A DNA stretch of 64,000 nucleotides from Panacagrimonas sp. (GTDB lineage Bacteria > Pseudomonadota > Gammaproteobacteria > Nevskiales > Nevskiaceae): assembly GCF_020697055.1 (NCBI RefSeq), contig NZ_JAJFBP010000003.1, positions 62,001 through 126,000 on the forward strand, given 5' to 3'. How positions within the stretch are numbered: position 1 is the stretch's first letter; every line of letters starts with the position of its first letter. A program made the position numbers and the translations under genes. The notes under the pieces are model-generated. The model made no database searches and was not told the DNA's origin. It saw nothing but the letters and a program-made list of their open reading frames with translations. Positions 18,403-28,326 of this stretch are shown here, one piece after another.

Positions 18403-19191
18403 ATGCTGATCCATCCGAACTTCGATCCCGTCGCCCTGAGCCTGGGACCGGTGCAGATCCACTGGTACGGGCTGATGTACCTGATCGGGTTCTACGGCTG
18501 CTGGTTCCTGGCGGTGCGCCGCGGCAAGTCGGCGCACATGCCGTTCGCGGCGATGGCGGTGTCGGACCTGCTGTTCTACGTGGCGCTGGGCGTGATCCTG
18601 GGCGGCCGCATCGGCTACACGCTGTTCTACAACCTGCCTGGCTTCATCGACGATCCGGTCGAGATCTTCCGCATCTGGAAGGGCGGCATGTCCTTCCACG
18701 GCGGCCTGCTCGGGGTGATCGCCGCGGTGTGGCTGTACGCGCGCTCGCGCACGCTCACGTTCTTCTACGTGATGGACTTCGTGGCGCTGGTGGTGCCGTT
18801 CGGCCTGCTCACCGGCCGCATCGGCAACTTCATCAACGCCGAGTTGTGGGGCAAGCCCAGCAGCCTGCCGTGGGCAATGGTGTTTCCGAGCGACCCCGAC
18901 CGGCTGCCGCGGCACCCGAGCATGCTCTACGAGGCCTTCCTCGAAGGCGCGGTCATGCTGGCGATCCTCTGGTGGTATTCGTCGAAACCTCGGCCGCCGG
19001 CCGCGGTCTGTGGCCTGTTCCTGGTGCTGTATGGGGTGTTCCGCTCGATGATCGAGTTCGTGCGGGTCCCGGACGCCCAGATCGGGTATCTCGCGGGCGG
19101 GTGGCTGACGATGGGGCAGGTTTTGTGCATCCCGATGTGGCTGACGGGTGCCGCCCTGATGATCTGGGCTCATCGGCGTTCCAGTCCCTAA
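18403..19191 (+). CDS. lgt: Prolipoprotein diacylglyceryl transferase
   Basis: The 262-residue inner-membrane enzyme transfers diacylglycerol from phosphatidylglycerol to the lipobox Cys of prolipoproteins. Seven hydrophobic helices are visible, with [11 protein letters not shown] at the N-terminus, [12 protein letters not shown], and the Lgt signature [13 protein letters not shown], followed by HPSMLYEA. I start it at the ATG 18403 (MLIHPNFDP), which matches the family. The frame is open further upstream through rlmI, but that extension is a shadow. Many lipoproteins in this window (LolB, BamB, PilF, the protein at 765-1772) would be its substrates. Confidence 0.95.
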   Translation: MLIHPNFDPVALSLGPVQIHWYGLMYLIGFYGCWFLAVRRGKSAHMPFAAMAVSDLLFYVALGVILGGRIGYTLFYNLPGFIDDPVEIFRIWKGGMSFHGGLLGVIAAVWLYARSRTLTFFYVMDFVALVVPFGLLTGRIGNFINAELWGKPSSLPWAMVFPSDPDRLPRHPSMLYEAFLEGAVMLAILWWYSSKPRPPAAVCGLFLVLYGVFRSMIEFVRVPDAQIGYLAGGWLTMGQVLCIPMWLTGAALMIWAHRRSSP

Positions 19192-19221
19192 TTGCCGCAC
19201 TGCGGCATCGGCCGGTAAACT
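19192..19221 (+). promoter_or_regulatory. Possible sigma-70 promoter of ndk
   Basis: TTGCCG at 19192-19197 and TAAACT at 19216-19221 are separated by 18 bases, in the 107-base gap before ndk. A small palindrome (TGCCGC-ACT-GCGGCA) overlaps the -35 side. Assignment is by consensus only. Confidence 0.4.
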
Positions 19222-19298
19222 CGCGTGCTTTTCAGGGGCTTGGCCGGCGGCCAGGTCCATTCTTTCTTCAGTCGAATCAGCAGCTAGGAACTCCGGTC

Positions 19299-19730
19299 AT
19301 GGCGGTCGAACGCACCCTTTCCATCATCAAACCCGACGCAGTCTCGAAGAACGTCGTCGGCCAGATCTACACGCGCTTCGAAGGCGCGGGCCTCAAGGTC
19401 GTCGCCGCCCGCATGACGCACCTGACCGAGAAGGAAGCCGGCGGCTTCTACGAGGTGCACAAGGAGCGTCCGTTCTTCAAGGACCTCGTCAGCTTCATGA
19501 CCAGCGGCCCGGTGATCATCCAGGTGCTCGAGGGCGACAACGCGGTGGCCAAGCATCGCGACATCATGGGCGCCACCGATCCGAAGAAGGCCGCGCCGGG
19601 CACCATCCGCGCCGACTTCGCCGACTCGATCGACGAGAACGCCGTGCACGGTTCGGACAGCGCCGAGAACGCCGCGCGAGAGATCAGCTACTTCTTCCGC
19701 GCCACGGAGCTGTGCCCCCGCACTCGGTGA
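19299..19730 (+). CDS. ndk: Nucleoside diphosphate kinase
   Basis: The 143-residue enzyme has the full family length. It begins [15 protein letters not shown] and has the active-site His in ENAVHGSDS (residue 117). It transfers gamma-phosphate from NTPs to NDPs to balance nucleotide pools. AGGAA lies 8 bases before the ATG at 19299, which settles the start; the longer upstream frame is not used. It heads the conserved ndk-rlmN-pilF-rodZ-ispG-hisS block, though a repeat element separates it from rlmN. Confidence 0.97.
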   Translation: MAVERTLSIIKPDAVSKNVVGQIYTRFEGAGLKVVAARMTHLTEKEAGGFYEVHKERPFFKDLVSFMTSGPVIIQVLEGDNAVAKHRDIMGATDPKKAAPGTIRADFADSIDENAVHGSDSAENAAREISYFFRATELCPRTR

Positions 19731-19733
19731 GCC

Positions 19734-19838
19734 GAGAGACGGGAGACGGGAGACAGGAGACGTGACGGGCGAAAAGACGACGGGATCGACGGAACAGGCG
19801 AACCAGGTCGTCTCCCGTCTCGCGTCCCCCGTCTCGCT
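19734..19838. repeat. GGGAGAC-type heptamer inverted-repeat element (locus D)
   Basis: The gap between ndk and rlmN carries four copies of a GGGAGAC-like unit at 19734-19762, about 45 bases of unrelated sequence, then the inverse (GTCTCCCGTCTCGCG and CCCCCGTCTCG) at 19809-19836. The arms could form an imperfect hairpin of about 25 bp. The right arm stops just before the rlmN GTG. It has the same design as the TAGGCGT elements but a different unit. Confidence 0.7.
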
Positions 19839-19839
19839 C

Positions 19840-20922
19840 GTGAATCTCTTCGGCATGGACCGCGAGCGCCTGCGGGCGCAGTTCGCGTCCATCGGCGAGA
19901 AGCCGTTCCGCGCCGACCAGATCATGCAGTGGATCTACCGGCGCGGCGTCGATGACTTCGCCGGCATGAGCAACCTGTCGAAGGATCTGCGCGCGCGGCT
20001 CGAGGCGAATTTCGTCGTGCGGCCGCCGGAACTGCTCACCGAGCAGCTCTCGGCCGACGGCACCCGCAAGTGGGTGCTCAAGGTCGGCGGCGGCCAGGCG
20101 ATCGAGACGGTGTTCATTCCCGAGAAGGATCGGGGGACCCTCTGCATCTCGTCCCAGGTCGGCTGTGCGATGGACTGCGCATTCTGCTCGACCGCGCAGC
20201 AGGGTCTAAACCGGAATCTCGATACCGCGGAGATCGTGGCGCAGGTGTGGTTCGCGGCCAAGGCGCTCGGCGGCGATTTCCAGAACGAGCGCGTGATCTC
20301 GAACGTCGTGTTCATGGGCATGGGCGAACCGCTGGCCAACTACAACGCGGTGCTCCCGGCGGTGAAGATCCTGCAGGACGACTTCGGTTTCGGCCTGTCC
20401 AAGCGTCGCACGACGGTTTCCACCTCGGGCCTGGTGCCGTTCATGGACCGGCTGCGCGAGGACGTCGACACCGCGCTGGCGGTGTCGCTGCACGCGCCCA
20501 ACGATGCGCTGCGCAACGAGCTGGTGCCGATCAACAAGAAGTACCCGATCGCCGAACTGATGGACGCGTGCCGCCGCTACACCGCGCATCGCGACCACAA
20601 GATGCACATCGTCTACGAGTACGTGATGCTCGACGGCGTCAACGATTCGCCTGCGCTGGCGCGCGACCTGGCCAGGCTGCTCAACGGGATGCCGGCCAAG
20701 GTCAATCTCATTCCGTTCAATCCGTTTCCCGAGACGCGCTTCAAGCGCAGCAAGCAGGACGCCATCGAGACGTTCGCCGGCATCCTGCGCGGCAAGAACA
20801 TCCTCGCCACGACGCGCAAGACGCGTGGCGACGACATCGACGCGGCGTGCGGCCAGCTCGTCGGCAAGGTGCTCAACAAGCAGAAGCGACGCCTCTCCGA
20901 CATTCCCGTGAGGGCGGCCTGA
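19840..20922 (+). CDS. rlmN: Dual-specificity RNA methyltransferase RlmN
   Basis: This radical-SAM enzyme makes m2A2503 in 23S rRNA and m2A37 in some tRNAs. The 4Fe-4S motif CAMDCAFC, the methyl-accepting Cys in AACGQL near the C-terminus, and the second Cys in GTLCISSQVG are all present. I start it at GTG 19840, giving MNLFGMDRERLRAQFASIGE, which matches the family N-terminus; the frame upstream to 19762 translates the repeat element. There is no Shine-Dalgarno before this GTG. The stop overlaps the pilF start (TGATG). Confidence 0.93.
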   Translation: MNLFGMDRERLRAQFASIGEKPFRADQIMQWIYRRGVDDFAGMSNLSKDLRARLEANFVVRPPELLTEQLSADGTRKWVLKVGGGQAIETVFIPEKDRGTLCISSQVGCAMDCAFCSTAQQGLNRNLDTAEIVAQVWFAAKALGGDFQNERVISNVVFMGMGEPLANYNAVLPAVKILQDDFGFGLSKRRTTVSTSGLVPFMDRLREDVDTALAVSLHAPNDALRNELVPINKKYPIAELMDACRRYTAHRDHKMHIVYEYVMLDGVNDSPALARDLARLLNGMPAKVNLIPFNPFPETRFKRSKQDAIETFAGILRGKNILATTRKTRGDDIDAACGQLVGKVLNKQKRRLSDIPVRAA

Positions 20923-21719
20923 TGCGCGCTGCCCTGTCGCACCCGATCGCGGCGTTGGTCCTGGCGGTCGGGGCGTGCGGCTGCGTCACGGTGAACTCGA
21001 CCTCGCCGATGATCGAGAAGTCCGAGCCGGCGCCGCGCTCCGAGCCCAATCTGCAGGAAGCCGCGCGCCTCAACACCGACCTCGGCAACAACTACGCGCG
21101 CACCGGCAACCTCGAGGTGGCCTTCGACAAATTCCAGCGCGCGCTGAGCCAGGATGCGAACTACGCACCGGCGCACGCGGGCATGGCGCTGGTCTACTCG
21201 CAGCGGCGCGAGACCGAGAAGGCGCAGCAGCATTACGAGCGCGCGTTGCAGCTGCAGCCGAACGATCCGATCACGCGCAACAACTACGGCGTGTTCCTGT
21301 GCGGGCAGCAGCGCTACAAGGACGCCGACAAGGCGTTCCTGCGCGCGGCCACCAGTTCGAACTATCGCGAGCCGGATCGTGCCTACACCAACGCCGGCGT
21401 ATGTGCGCGTCGCGTACCGGACCTGGAAAAGGCCGAGGGCTATTTCCGCGAGGCGCTGAGGCTGCGCCCCGAATCACCCGAACCGCTGCAGCAGATGGCC
21501 TCGCTGTGCCTCGAGCGCAAGGATTACCCGCGCGCCAAGGCTTTCCTGCAGCGCTACGAGAAAGTCGGTCCTGCCACCGCGGCGACGCTGTGGCTGGGCG
21601 CCAAGATCGAGTTCGCGCTCGGTGACGAAAACGCCGCCGCTGAATACGCGCGACGCCTTCGCAGCGAGTTTCCCGATTCCGAAGAGAGCTTGAGCACGCT
21701 GGGTCAGTCCGCCTCATGA
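20922..21719 (+). CDS. pilF: Type IV pilus biogenesis/stability lipoprotein PilF (PilW)
   Basis: The 265-residue protein begins with a lipoprotein signal (MRAALSHPIAALVLAVGACGC, with Cys19 or Cys21 as the lipidated residue) and then about six TPR repeats (residues 45-240) with the usual N-Y-A-A-L-P pattern. PilF is the pilotin that places the PilQ secretin in the outer membrane. Its position between rlmN and rodZ is the canonical one in pilus-bearing gammaproteobacteria. It overlaps rodZ by ATGA. No other pilus gene is in the window. Confidence 0.9.
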   Translation: MRAALSHPIAALVLAVGACGCVTVNSTSPMIEKSEPAPRSEPNLQEAARLNTDLGNNYARTGNLEVAFDKFQRALSQDANYAPAHAGMALVYSQRRETEKAQQHYERALQLQPNDPITRNNYGVFLCGQQRYKDADKAFLRAATSSNYREPDRAYTNAGVCARRVPDLEKAEGYFREALRLRPESPEPLQQMASLCLERKDYPRAKAFLQRYEKVGPATAATLWLGAKIEFALGDENAAAEYARRLRSEFPDSEESLSTLGQSAS

Positions 21720-22654
21720 ACGCCGAACACGCCACGCACGATTCCGCCGCCATGACCGGCAGCCCGGGCGCCACGATCCGGGCCGCCCGCACCCGCGCCG
21801 GCCTGTCGCTCGAGGAACTGGCCTCGCGCACGCGCCTGACGCGCCAGACGCTCGAGGCGATGGAGGCCGATGCGTTCGACCAGCTGCTCGAGCCGGTCTA
21901 CGTGCGCGGGTACTACCGCAAGTGCGCGCGCATTCTCGAGATCCCCGACCAGCCGCTGGTCGACGCGTACGACCGGATGTATTCGCCGCCGCCCAAGGCC
22001 GCGCCGCAGCGGCTGCGCCTGGCCTCCGGCGGAGACCTGGGATCGTCGCCGCGTTTCTCCACACGGTTGGCGATCCTCGCGCCGTTGGCGGCGATCGTGC
22101 TGATCTCGATCATCTGGGCGCTGCGCCAGGGCTCGACCACGCCGCCGCCGCAGCAGACGGTGACGATGATCGACTCCGGCCTCGACGGTTCGGGCGCGAT
22201 GATCGGACCCGACAGCATTCCGCCGCCGAGCGGCCCGGAGATGGCGCCGGCCACCGACGGTTCCACGCTGCCCGCGCCCACCGATCCGGCCGCAACCGCG
22301 CCGGCCGATCCGGCCGCCGCCGTGCCCGTCGCGCCCGATCCGGCCGCGGTCGCCGCCGTGACGCCGGCCGAGCCGCCGGCTCCGCCCGCGCCCACGCCGG
22401 TCGGCACGCAGCTGGTGCTCGATTTCCAGGAGATCTCCTGGGCGCGCGTGGAGGATGCGAGCGGCAAGTCGCTGCTGTCGGGCGTGATCTCGCCGGGCGA
22501 CACGCAGACGCTGGACGGCAAGCCGCCGTATTCGGTGTTTCTCGGCAATGCGCTGGGCGTGAAAGTGACCTTCGGCGGCGTGCCGGTCGAGGTGAAGCGT
22601 TACGTGAAGAGCAACTCGACCGCGCGCTTCAGCGTGCCGACCGCCGGCAACTGA
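21716..22654 (+). CDS. rodZ: RodZ-like cytoskeletal protein
   Basis: The 312-residue protein has a Cro/CI-type helix-turn-helix (about residues 19-85, [19 protein letters not shown]), a single transmembrane helix (about 118-137), a long Pro/Ala-rich periplasmic linker (about 140-228), and the C-terminal RodZ beta-domain ([15 protein letters not shown]...). RodZ links MreB to the wall-synthesis machinery. The linker, with DPAA/PAP repeats, is longer than average. Both ends fit the operon: ATGA overlap with pilF and 28 bases to ispG. Confidence 0.9.
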   Translation: MNAEHATHDSAAMTGSPGATIRAARTRAGLSLEELASRTRLTRQTLEAMEADAFDQLLEPVYVRGYYRKCARILEIPDQPLVDAYDRMYSPPPKAAPQRLRLASGGDLGSSPRFSTRLAILAPLAAIVLISIIWALRQGSTTPPPQQTVTMIDSGLDGSGAMIGPDSIPPPSGPEMAPATDGSTLPAPTDPAATAPADPAAAVPVAPDPAAVAAVTPAEPPAPPAPTPVGTQLVLDFQEISWARVEDASGKSLLSGVISPGDTQTLDGKPPYSVFLGNALGVKVTFGGVPVEVKRYVKSNSTARFSVPTAGN

Positions 22655-22682
22655 CGCGTTCGCGACCCACCTGGCAATTCCC

Positions 22683-23789
22683 ATGGCGATGAAGGCCCAG
22701 CACGTGATCGAGCGGCGCAAGTCGCGCAGCATCCGTGTGGGCCGCGTCACGGTGGGCGGGGATGCACCGATCTCGGTGCAGACCATGACCAACACCGACA
22801 CCGAGAACGTCGAAGCCACCGTCGCGCAGATCCGTGCCGCGATGAAGGCCGGCGCGGACATGGTGCGCGTGTCGACGCCGACGATCGCGGCCGCCGAAGC
22901 CTTCGGCAGGATCAAGAAGGAAGTGGGCTACGTGCCGCTGATCGCGGACGTGCACTTCAACTACAAGTGCGCGCTCAAGGCCGCTGAGATGGGCGCGGAC
23001 TGCCTGCGCATCAACCCGGGCAACATCGGCTCGGATCGCAAGGTGGAAGAGGTGGTCGCCTGTGCGCGCCACCACGGTATCCCGATCCGCATCGGCGTCA
23101 ACGCCGGTTCGCTCGAGGGCGACCTGCAGGAGAAGTACGGCGAGCCCAACGCCGACGCGCTGGTCGAATCGGCGCTGCGTCACATCGAGATCCTCAAGCG
23201 CCACAACTTCGAGGACTTCAAGGTTTCGCTGAAGGCCAGCGAGGTCTTCATGACCGTGCAGGCCTATCGCAAGCTCGCCAGGCTGATCGACCAGCCGCTG
23301 CACCTGGGCATCACCGAGGCCGGCGGCCTGCGCAACGGCTCGGTGAAGTCGGCGATCGGCCTGGGCATGATCCTGGCCGACGGCATCGGCGACACCATCC
23401 GCGTGTCGCTCGCGGCCGATCCGGTCGAGGAAGTGAAGGTCGGCTGGGACATCCTCAAGTCGCTGCACCTGCGCTCGCGCGGCATCAACCTCGTCGCATG
23501 CCCGAGCTGCTCACGGCAGAACTTCGACGTCGTGAAGGTCGTCAACGAGCTCGAGTCTCGCTTCGAGGACATCGAGGAGCCGATCGACCTCGCGGTGATC
23601 GGTTGCGTCGTCAACGGACCCGGCGAGTCGCGCGAAGCGACGGTGGGCGTGGCCGGCGGCTATCCCAATTCGATCTACGTCGACGGCGAGATCAAGCACA
23701 AGGCGCACAACGACGTGCTGGTCGACACGCTCGAGAAGCTGGTGCGCGAGAAGCTCGCGGCACGCGCGGCGGCCAAGACCGCCGCATGA
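22683..23789 (+). CDS. ispG: 4-hydroxy-3-methylbut-2-enyl diphosphate synthase (flavodoxin)
   Basis: The 368-residue MEP-pathway enzyme reduces MEcPP to HMBPP with a 4Fe-4S cluster. The cluster cysteines are in [11 protein letters not shown] and [14 protein letters not shown]-terminal [19 protein letters not shown] and [11 protein letters not shown] are diagnostic. This is the short bacterial form without the plant-type insert. ATG at 22683 is used; a second ATG two codons on is also possible. It overlaps hisS by ATGA. Confidence 0.97.
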   Translation: MAMKAQHVIERRKSRSIRVGRVTVGGDAPISVQTMTNTDTENVEATVAQIRAAMKAGADMVRVSTPTIAAAEAFGRIKKEVGYVPLIADVHFNYKCALKAAEMGADCLRINPGNIGSDRKVEEVVACARHHGIPIRIGVNAGSLEGDLQEKYGEPNADALVESALRHIEILKRHNFEDFKVSLKASEVFMTVQAYRKLARLIDQPLHLGITEAGGLRNGSVKSAIGLGMILADGIGDTIRVSLAADPVEEVKVGWDILKSLHLRSRGINLVACPSCSRQNFDVVKVVNELESRFEDIEEPIDLAVIGCVVNGPGESREATVGVAGGYPNSIYVDGEIKHKAHNDVLVDTLEKLVREKLAARAAAKTAA

Positions 23790-25072
23790 AGATCCAGTCG
23801 ATCCGCGGTTTCAACGACGTGCTGCCCGCCGACTCGGCGCTGTGGCAGCACCTGTTCGACACGGCGCGCACGCTGTTCGAGGCCTACGGGTATCGCGAGA
23901 TGCGCATCCCGGTGGTCGAGTCGATCGCGCTGTTCAAGCGCGCGGTCGGCGAGGTCACCGACGTGGTCGAGAAGGAGATGTACGCCTTCGAGGACCGCGG
24001 CGGCGAGCATATCGCGCTGCGGCCCGAGTTCACCGCGGGACTGGTCCGCGCCGGCATCGAGCACGGCCTGTTCCACAACCAGCAGCAGCGCGTGTGGTGC
24101 GCCGGTCCGGTGTTCCGCTACGAGCGCCCGCAGGCGGGCCGCTATCGCCAGTTCCACCAGTTCGACGTCGAGGCCTACGGCATCGCCGGGCCGGACGTGG
24201 ACGTCGAGATGATCGCGATGACCGCGCGGCTGTGGAAGGCGCTGGGATTCCAGAACCTGCGCCTGGAGCTGAACTCGCTGGGCGGCACCGAGACGCGCGC
24301 GCGCTACCGTGCGGCGCTGATCGAGTTCCTGTCGCGCCACGAGTCGAGCCTCGACGAGGATTCGAAGAAGCGCCTGCACAGCAATCCGCTGCGCGTGCTC
24401 GATTCCAAGGTGTCCACGACGCAGGCGATCGTGAAGGACGCGCCGAGCATCCTCGAATATCTCGACGCCGACTCGGCCGCGCATCTCGACGGCCTGCGCC
24501 AGGGACTGGCCGACCTCGGCATCGAGCACCACGTGAACCCGCGCCTCGTGCGCGGCCTGGACTACTACACCAAGGGCGTCTTCGAGTGGATCACCACCGA
24601 GCTCGGCGCCCAGGGAACCATCTGCGCCGGCGGGCGCTACGACAACCTCGTCGAGCAGCTCGGCGGCTCGCCGACGCCCGCGGTGGGCTGGGCGGCCGGC
24701 GTCGAGCGCCTGATCCTGCTGCTGCAGAAGCTCGATACCGCGTCCCTGGCATCCGAGGCCGACATCTACGTCTGCCGCTTCGGTGCGCAGGGCGAGCGCG
24801 CCGGCCTGGCGTTGGCCGAAGCCGTGCGCGACACGCTGGGCCCGACGGCGCGCGTGGCGCTGAGCGTGGGCGGCGGCAAACCCGGCGCCCAGATCAAGCG
24901 CGCCGACAGGTCCGGCGCGCGCATCGCGCTGGTGGTCGGCGACGACGAGGCCGCCGCCGGAACCGTTCAAGTAAAATTCCTGCGAGAAGAGCGCCCTCAG
25001 GCGACCGTGGCCCGTTCGGAACTGCTGACGCAGCTGTCGGGTCTTCTATCTTCCAGCGTCCCCCAACGATAA
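23786..25072 (+). CDS. hisS: Histidine--tRNA ligase
   Basis: The 428-residue class II synthetase starts [17 protein letters not shown]. Motif 1 surrounds [13 protein letters not shown], motif 2 is [19 protein letters not shown], the histidine-specific loop is [12 protein letters not shown], and motif 3 is [13 protein letters not shown]-terminal anticodon-binding domain follows (about 335-428). The frame is open upstream to 23498 only as a shadow of ispG. It is translationally coupled to ispG. Confidence 0.97.
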   Translation: MKIQSIRGFNDVLPADSALWQHLFDTARTLFEAYGYREMRIPVVESIALFKRAVGEVTDVVEKEMYAFEDRGGEHIALRPEFTAGLVRAGIEHGLFHNQQQRVWCAGPVFRYERPQAGRYRQFHQFDVEAYGIAGPDVDVEMIAMTARLWKALGFQNLRLELNSLGGTETRARYRAALIEFLSRHESSLDEDSKKRLHSNPLRVLDSKVSTTQAIVKDAPSILEYLDADSAAHLDGLRQGLADLGIEHHVNPRLVRGLDYYTKGVFEWITTELGAQGTICAGGRYDNLVEQLGGSPTPAVGWAAGVERLILLLQKLDTASLASEADIYVCRFGAQGERAGLALAEAVRDTLGPTARVALSVGGGKPGAQIKRADRSGARIALVVGDDEAAAGTVQVKFLREERPQATVARSELLTQLSGLLSSSVPQR

Positions 25073-25091
25073 CGACACAACAGGGCAAGCC

Positions 25092-25730
25092 GTGGCTACG
25101 CATATCGATGACGAAGAGGACCTCGAGCGCCTCAAGACCTGGTGGAAGGAGAACTGGGTCGCCCTGGTCGGCGGCCTCGTCATCGGCTTCGGCGCGATCG
25201 GCGGCTGGGAGGCCTACAAGGTCTGGCGCGACGGGCGCGCGGAGACCGCCTCGCAGATGTACGAAGAACTGCGCAAGAACCTCGACGGCGCCAAGACCGA
25301 CGAGGCCAATGCGATCGTCGATCGTCTGAAGTCGGATTACGCCAGCACGCCGTACGCCGCCATCGCGGCACTCGCGGCGGCACAGTCCGCGGTCAAGAAC
25401 GGCCAGTACGACACCGCCGCCGCCCATCTCAAGTGGGTGGTCGAGAAGGGTCGCGACGAGGGCCTGGTCGAGGTCGCGCGGCTTCGACAGGCGCGCGTGC
25501 TGCTCGCGCAGAACAAGCCGGACGACGCGCTGGCGGTGCTGGGCAAGGAAGCCGGCAGCTTCTCCAGCCTGGCCGAGGAATTGCGCGGCGACATCCAGCT
25601 GGCCAAGGGCGATCGCAAGGCCGCGCGCAGCGCCTACGAAAAGGCCCTGGCCGCCGCCGAGAGCGGCGCCACCAACAAAACGCTGTTGCAGCAGAAGCTG
25701 GACGACCTCACGGAAGTGAATCCCTCATGA
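25092..25730 (+). CDS. yfgM: YfgM-like ancillary SecYEG / BamB-associated protein
   Basis: The 212-residue protein has a short cytoplasmic N-terminus (HIDDEEDLERLKTWWKENW), one transmembrane helix (WVALVGGLVIGFGAIGGWEAY, about 22-42) and a periplasmic TPR-like domain. This is the family that sits beside SecYEG with the chaperone PpiD. It starts with GTG at 25092. It lies between hisS and bamB, as in E. coli, and overlaps bamB by ATGA. Confidence 0.9.
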   Translation: MATHIDDEEDLERLKTWWKENWVALVGGLVIGFGAIGGWEAYKVWRDGRAETASQMYEELRKNLDGAKTDEANAIVDRLKSDYASTPYAAIAALAAAQSAVKNGQYDTAAAHLKWVVEKGRDEGLVEVARLRQARVLLAQNKPDDALAVLGKEAGSFSSLAEELRGDIQLAKGDRKAARSAYEKALAAAESGATNKTLLQQKLDDLTEVNPS

Positions 25731-26908
25731 CGACCGTCGCGTCTCATCTCCCCCTGCGTTCGCGTCCCCTGGGACTCGCGCTCCTGGCGCTGGCCCTCGC
25801 GGCCTGCGGCGGCAAGAGCACGGTGCGCGAGCCCACCGAGCTCACCAAGATCAAGGATCCGGCGATCCATCCGCACACGCAGTGGTCGGTCAACGCCGGC
25901 GACGGCAGCGGCGGCCGGGTTTCGGGCCTGCGTCTGAACCTGGAATCCGACGCGCTCTACACCGCCGAGATCGGCGGCACCGTCTACGCCTGGTCGCCCG
26001 ACAAGGGCAAGTTGCTATGGAAGACCGACACCGACGCGCGCGTGATCTCCGGACCGAGCGTCTCGGGTGATCAGGTGCTGGTCGGGACGCTCGACGCCGA
26101 AGTGATCGCGCTCAAGCGCTCCGACGGCAGCGAGCTGTGGCGCAGCAAGACCTCCAGCGAGGTCATCGGTCCGCCGGTGGGCAGCGGCGAGATCGTCATC
26201 GCGCGCAGCGTCGACGGTCGTGTGTACGGCCTCAACGCCACCGCCGGCCAACGCGTCTGGACGTTCGATCGCGACGTGCCGAATCTGGTGCTGCGCGGCA
26301 GCAGCGCGCCGCTGTTGATCGGCGGCCGCGCGTACGTCGGCATGGACAACGGCCGCGTCGCCAGCCTGCGCATCAACGACGGCGAGCCGGTGTGGGAGCA
26401 GGCGGTGGCCGTCGCCAGCGGCCGCACGGAGCTCGAGCGCCTCACCGACGTCGACGCCGAACTGCTCGACGGTCCCGACTGCATCCTCGCGGCGAGCTTC
26501 GGCGGCGAAGTCGCCTGCCTCGAAGCCGAGAGCGGTGAAGTGCTGTGGCGTCGTTCGATCCGCAGCTACAGCGGGATGGCCGCCACGCCGGACAAGCTGA
26601 TCGTCACCGACGACGTGGGCGCCGTGTGGGGCCTGGACCTGCACACCGGCGCCGCCGCGTGGAAGCAGGAAGGGCTGCTGTATCGCAAGCTCTCGGCGCC
26701 GGCGTATTTCGACGGCTACGTCGTCGTCGGCGACTTCGAGGGCTACCTGCACTGGCTCGATCCGTCGACCGGCGCGTTCGTTGCGCGCTCGCGCGTGGGC
26801 TCGGATCCCATCGTGCGTGCGCCGGTGGCCACCGACAGCGTTCTGTACGTGTTGAACTCGACCGGTCGCATCGCGGCGGTGACGTCGGGCAAGAAGCCCA
26901 AGGAATAG
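25727..26908 (+). CDS. bamB: Outer membrane protein assembly factor BamB
   Basis: The 393-residue lipoprotein (signal LGLALLALALAAC, lipid Cys at residue 27) is an eight-bladed PQQ-type beta-propeller. Repeated blade motifs such as GTVYAWSPDKGKLLWKT, DGSELWRSKTSS and GEVLWRR are visible. BamB scaffolds BamA in the complex that inserts outer-membrane barrels such as the PldA and FadL-like proteins here. It overlaps yfgM by ATGA and is followed by der after 14 bases. Confidence 0.94.
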   Translation: MTTVASHLPLRSRPLGLALLALALAACGGKSTVREPTELTKIKDPAIHPHTQWSVNAGDGSGGRVSGLRLNLESDALYTAEIGGTVYAWSPDKGKLLWKTDTDARVISGPSVSGDQVLVGTLDAEVIALKRSDGSELWRSKTSSEVIGPPVGSGEIVIARSVDGRVYGLNATAGQRVWTFDRDVPNLVLRGSSAPLLIGGRAYVGMDNGRVASLRINDGEPVWEQAVAVASGRTELERLTDVDAELLDGPDCILAASFGGEVACLEAESGEVLWRRSIRSYSGMAATPDKLIVTDDVGAVWGLDLHTGAAAWKQEGLLYRKLSAPAYFDGYVVVGDFEGYLHWLDPSTGAFVARSRVGSDPIVRAPVATDSVLYVLNSTGRIAAVTSGKKPKE

Positions 26909-26922
26909 GCGCAAAAAATCCC

Positions 26923-28314
26923 ATGCAGCAAGGCCTGCCCGTTTTCGTCCTCGTGGGCCGGCCCAATGTAGGGAAGTCGACGCTCTTCAACCGCCTCACC
27001 GGCACGCGCGACGCGCTGGTCGCCGACTTTCCGGGACTGACGCGCGATCGCCAGTACGGCTTCGGCGTGTTCGAGGAACGTCGATTCATCGTCGTGGACA
27101 CCGGCGGCCTGATGCCGGAATCGTCCGATGCGCTCGCCGGGCTCGCCGAGGACCAGGCGCAGATCGCGCTCGAGGACGCCGATCACATCCTGTTCCTGAC
27201 CGACGCGCTCGCCGGCCGGCACGGATCGGATTCGGAGATCGCGAGCCTGCTGCGCCGCACCGGCAAGCCGGTGCACCTGCTGGTGAACAAGGCCGAAGGT
27301 CGCGACAAGACCACCGCCGCCGGCGACTTCTTCGAGCTGGGCATCGGCGAGCCACGCCCGGTTTCGGCGCAGCACGGCGATGGCCTGGCCGCGCTGCTGC
27401 GTGAACTGCTCGCCGGCGTGGCGCCCAACATCGAGGCGGCACGAGGCGACGACGAGGTGCGCGTCGCGATCGTCGGTCGTCCCAACGTCGGCAAGTCCAC
27501 GCTGGTGAATCGCCTGGTCGGTGAAGAACGTGTCCTGGCCGCCGATCAGCCGGGCACCACGCGCGATGCCATCCGCGTGCCCTTCGTTTACGACGGCAAG
27601 CCGTTTGTGCTGATCGACACCGCGGGCGTACGCCGCCGCGCGCGCATCGACGAGACCATCGAGAAGTTTTCGGTGATCAAGACGCTGCAGGCCATCGAGC
27701 AGGCGCACGTGGTCGTCGTGGTGGTCGACGCGAAGAACGACATCGGCGAGCAGGACGCGCGACTCATGGGCCTGGTCGCCGAAGCCGGTCGCGCGATGGT
27801 GCTCGCGGTGAACAAGTGGGATCGCCTGCCGTCCGACGAGCGCGATCAGGTGCGCTACCAGGTGACCCTGAAGATGCCGTACCTCGACTACGTGCCAACG
27901 CACTACATCGCCGCCAAGTTCGGCTCGGGCCTGGGCGAACTGATGATCGCGGTGCAGCAGGCCTTCGAGGGCGCCACCATCGAGATGCCGACGCCGGAGC
28001 TCACGCGCATCCTCGAGCGCTCGGTCGAAGCCCATAACCCGCCCGCGGTGCTCGGCCGGCGCATCAAGCTGAGATACGCGCACCAGTCGGGACGCAATCC
28101 GCCGAAGGTGATGATCCACGGCAACCAGACCGAAAAGCTGCCGGTCGCGTATCGGCGTTACCTGGTCAACGAGTTCCGCAACCACTTCAAGCTCAAGGGC
28201 GTGCCGTTGCAGGTCGAGTTCAAGACCGGCGACAACCCGTTCAAGGACAAGAAGAACAAGCTCACGCCGCGCCAGATCGCGAGCCGCAAGCGGATGATCG
28301 ATCGCTGGCACTGA
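26923..28314 (+). CDS. der: Ribosome-associated GTPase Der (EngA)
   Basis: The 463-residue protein has two tandem GTPase domains. The first has GRPNVGKSTLFNR and DTGGL, the second GRPNVGKSTLVNR, DTAGVRR and NKWD. A C-terminal KH-like domain follows (about 355-445). Der acts in 50S subunit assembly. In the first domain the G4 motif reads NKAEG in place of the usual NKxD, a common deviation in Der. It ends convergently with nnrS, 12 bases away. Confidence 0.97.
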   Translation: MQQGLPVFVLVGRPNVGKSTLFNRLTGTRDALVADFPGLTRDRQYGFGVFEERRFIVVDTGGLMPESSDALAGLAEDQAQIALEDADHILFLTDALAGRHGSDSEIASLLRRTGKPVHLLVNKAEGRDKTTAAGDFFELGIGEPRPVSAQHGDGLAALLRELLAGVAPNIEAARGDDEVRVAIVGRPNVGKSTLVNRLVGEERVLAADQPGTTRDAIRVPFVYDGKPFVLIDTAGVRRRARIDETIEKFSVIKTLQAIEQAHVVVVVVDAKNDIGEQDARLMGLVAEAGRAMVLAVNKWDRLPSDERDQVRYQVTLKMPYLDYVPTHYIAAKFGSGLGELMIAVQQAFEGATIEMPTPELTRILERSVEAHNPPAVLGRRIKLRYAHQSGRNPPKVMIHGNQTEKLPVAYRRYLVNEFRNHFKLKGVPLQVEFKTGDNPFKDKKNKLTPRQIASRKRMIDRWH

Positions 28315-28326
28315 GCCAGCGCTGGG

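Noticed and set aside
19762..19839. N-terminal extension of RlmN beginning at GTG 19762
   Set aside because: It would translate the GGGAGAC repeat element; family members begin at the NLFG motif, reached from GTG 19840.
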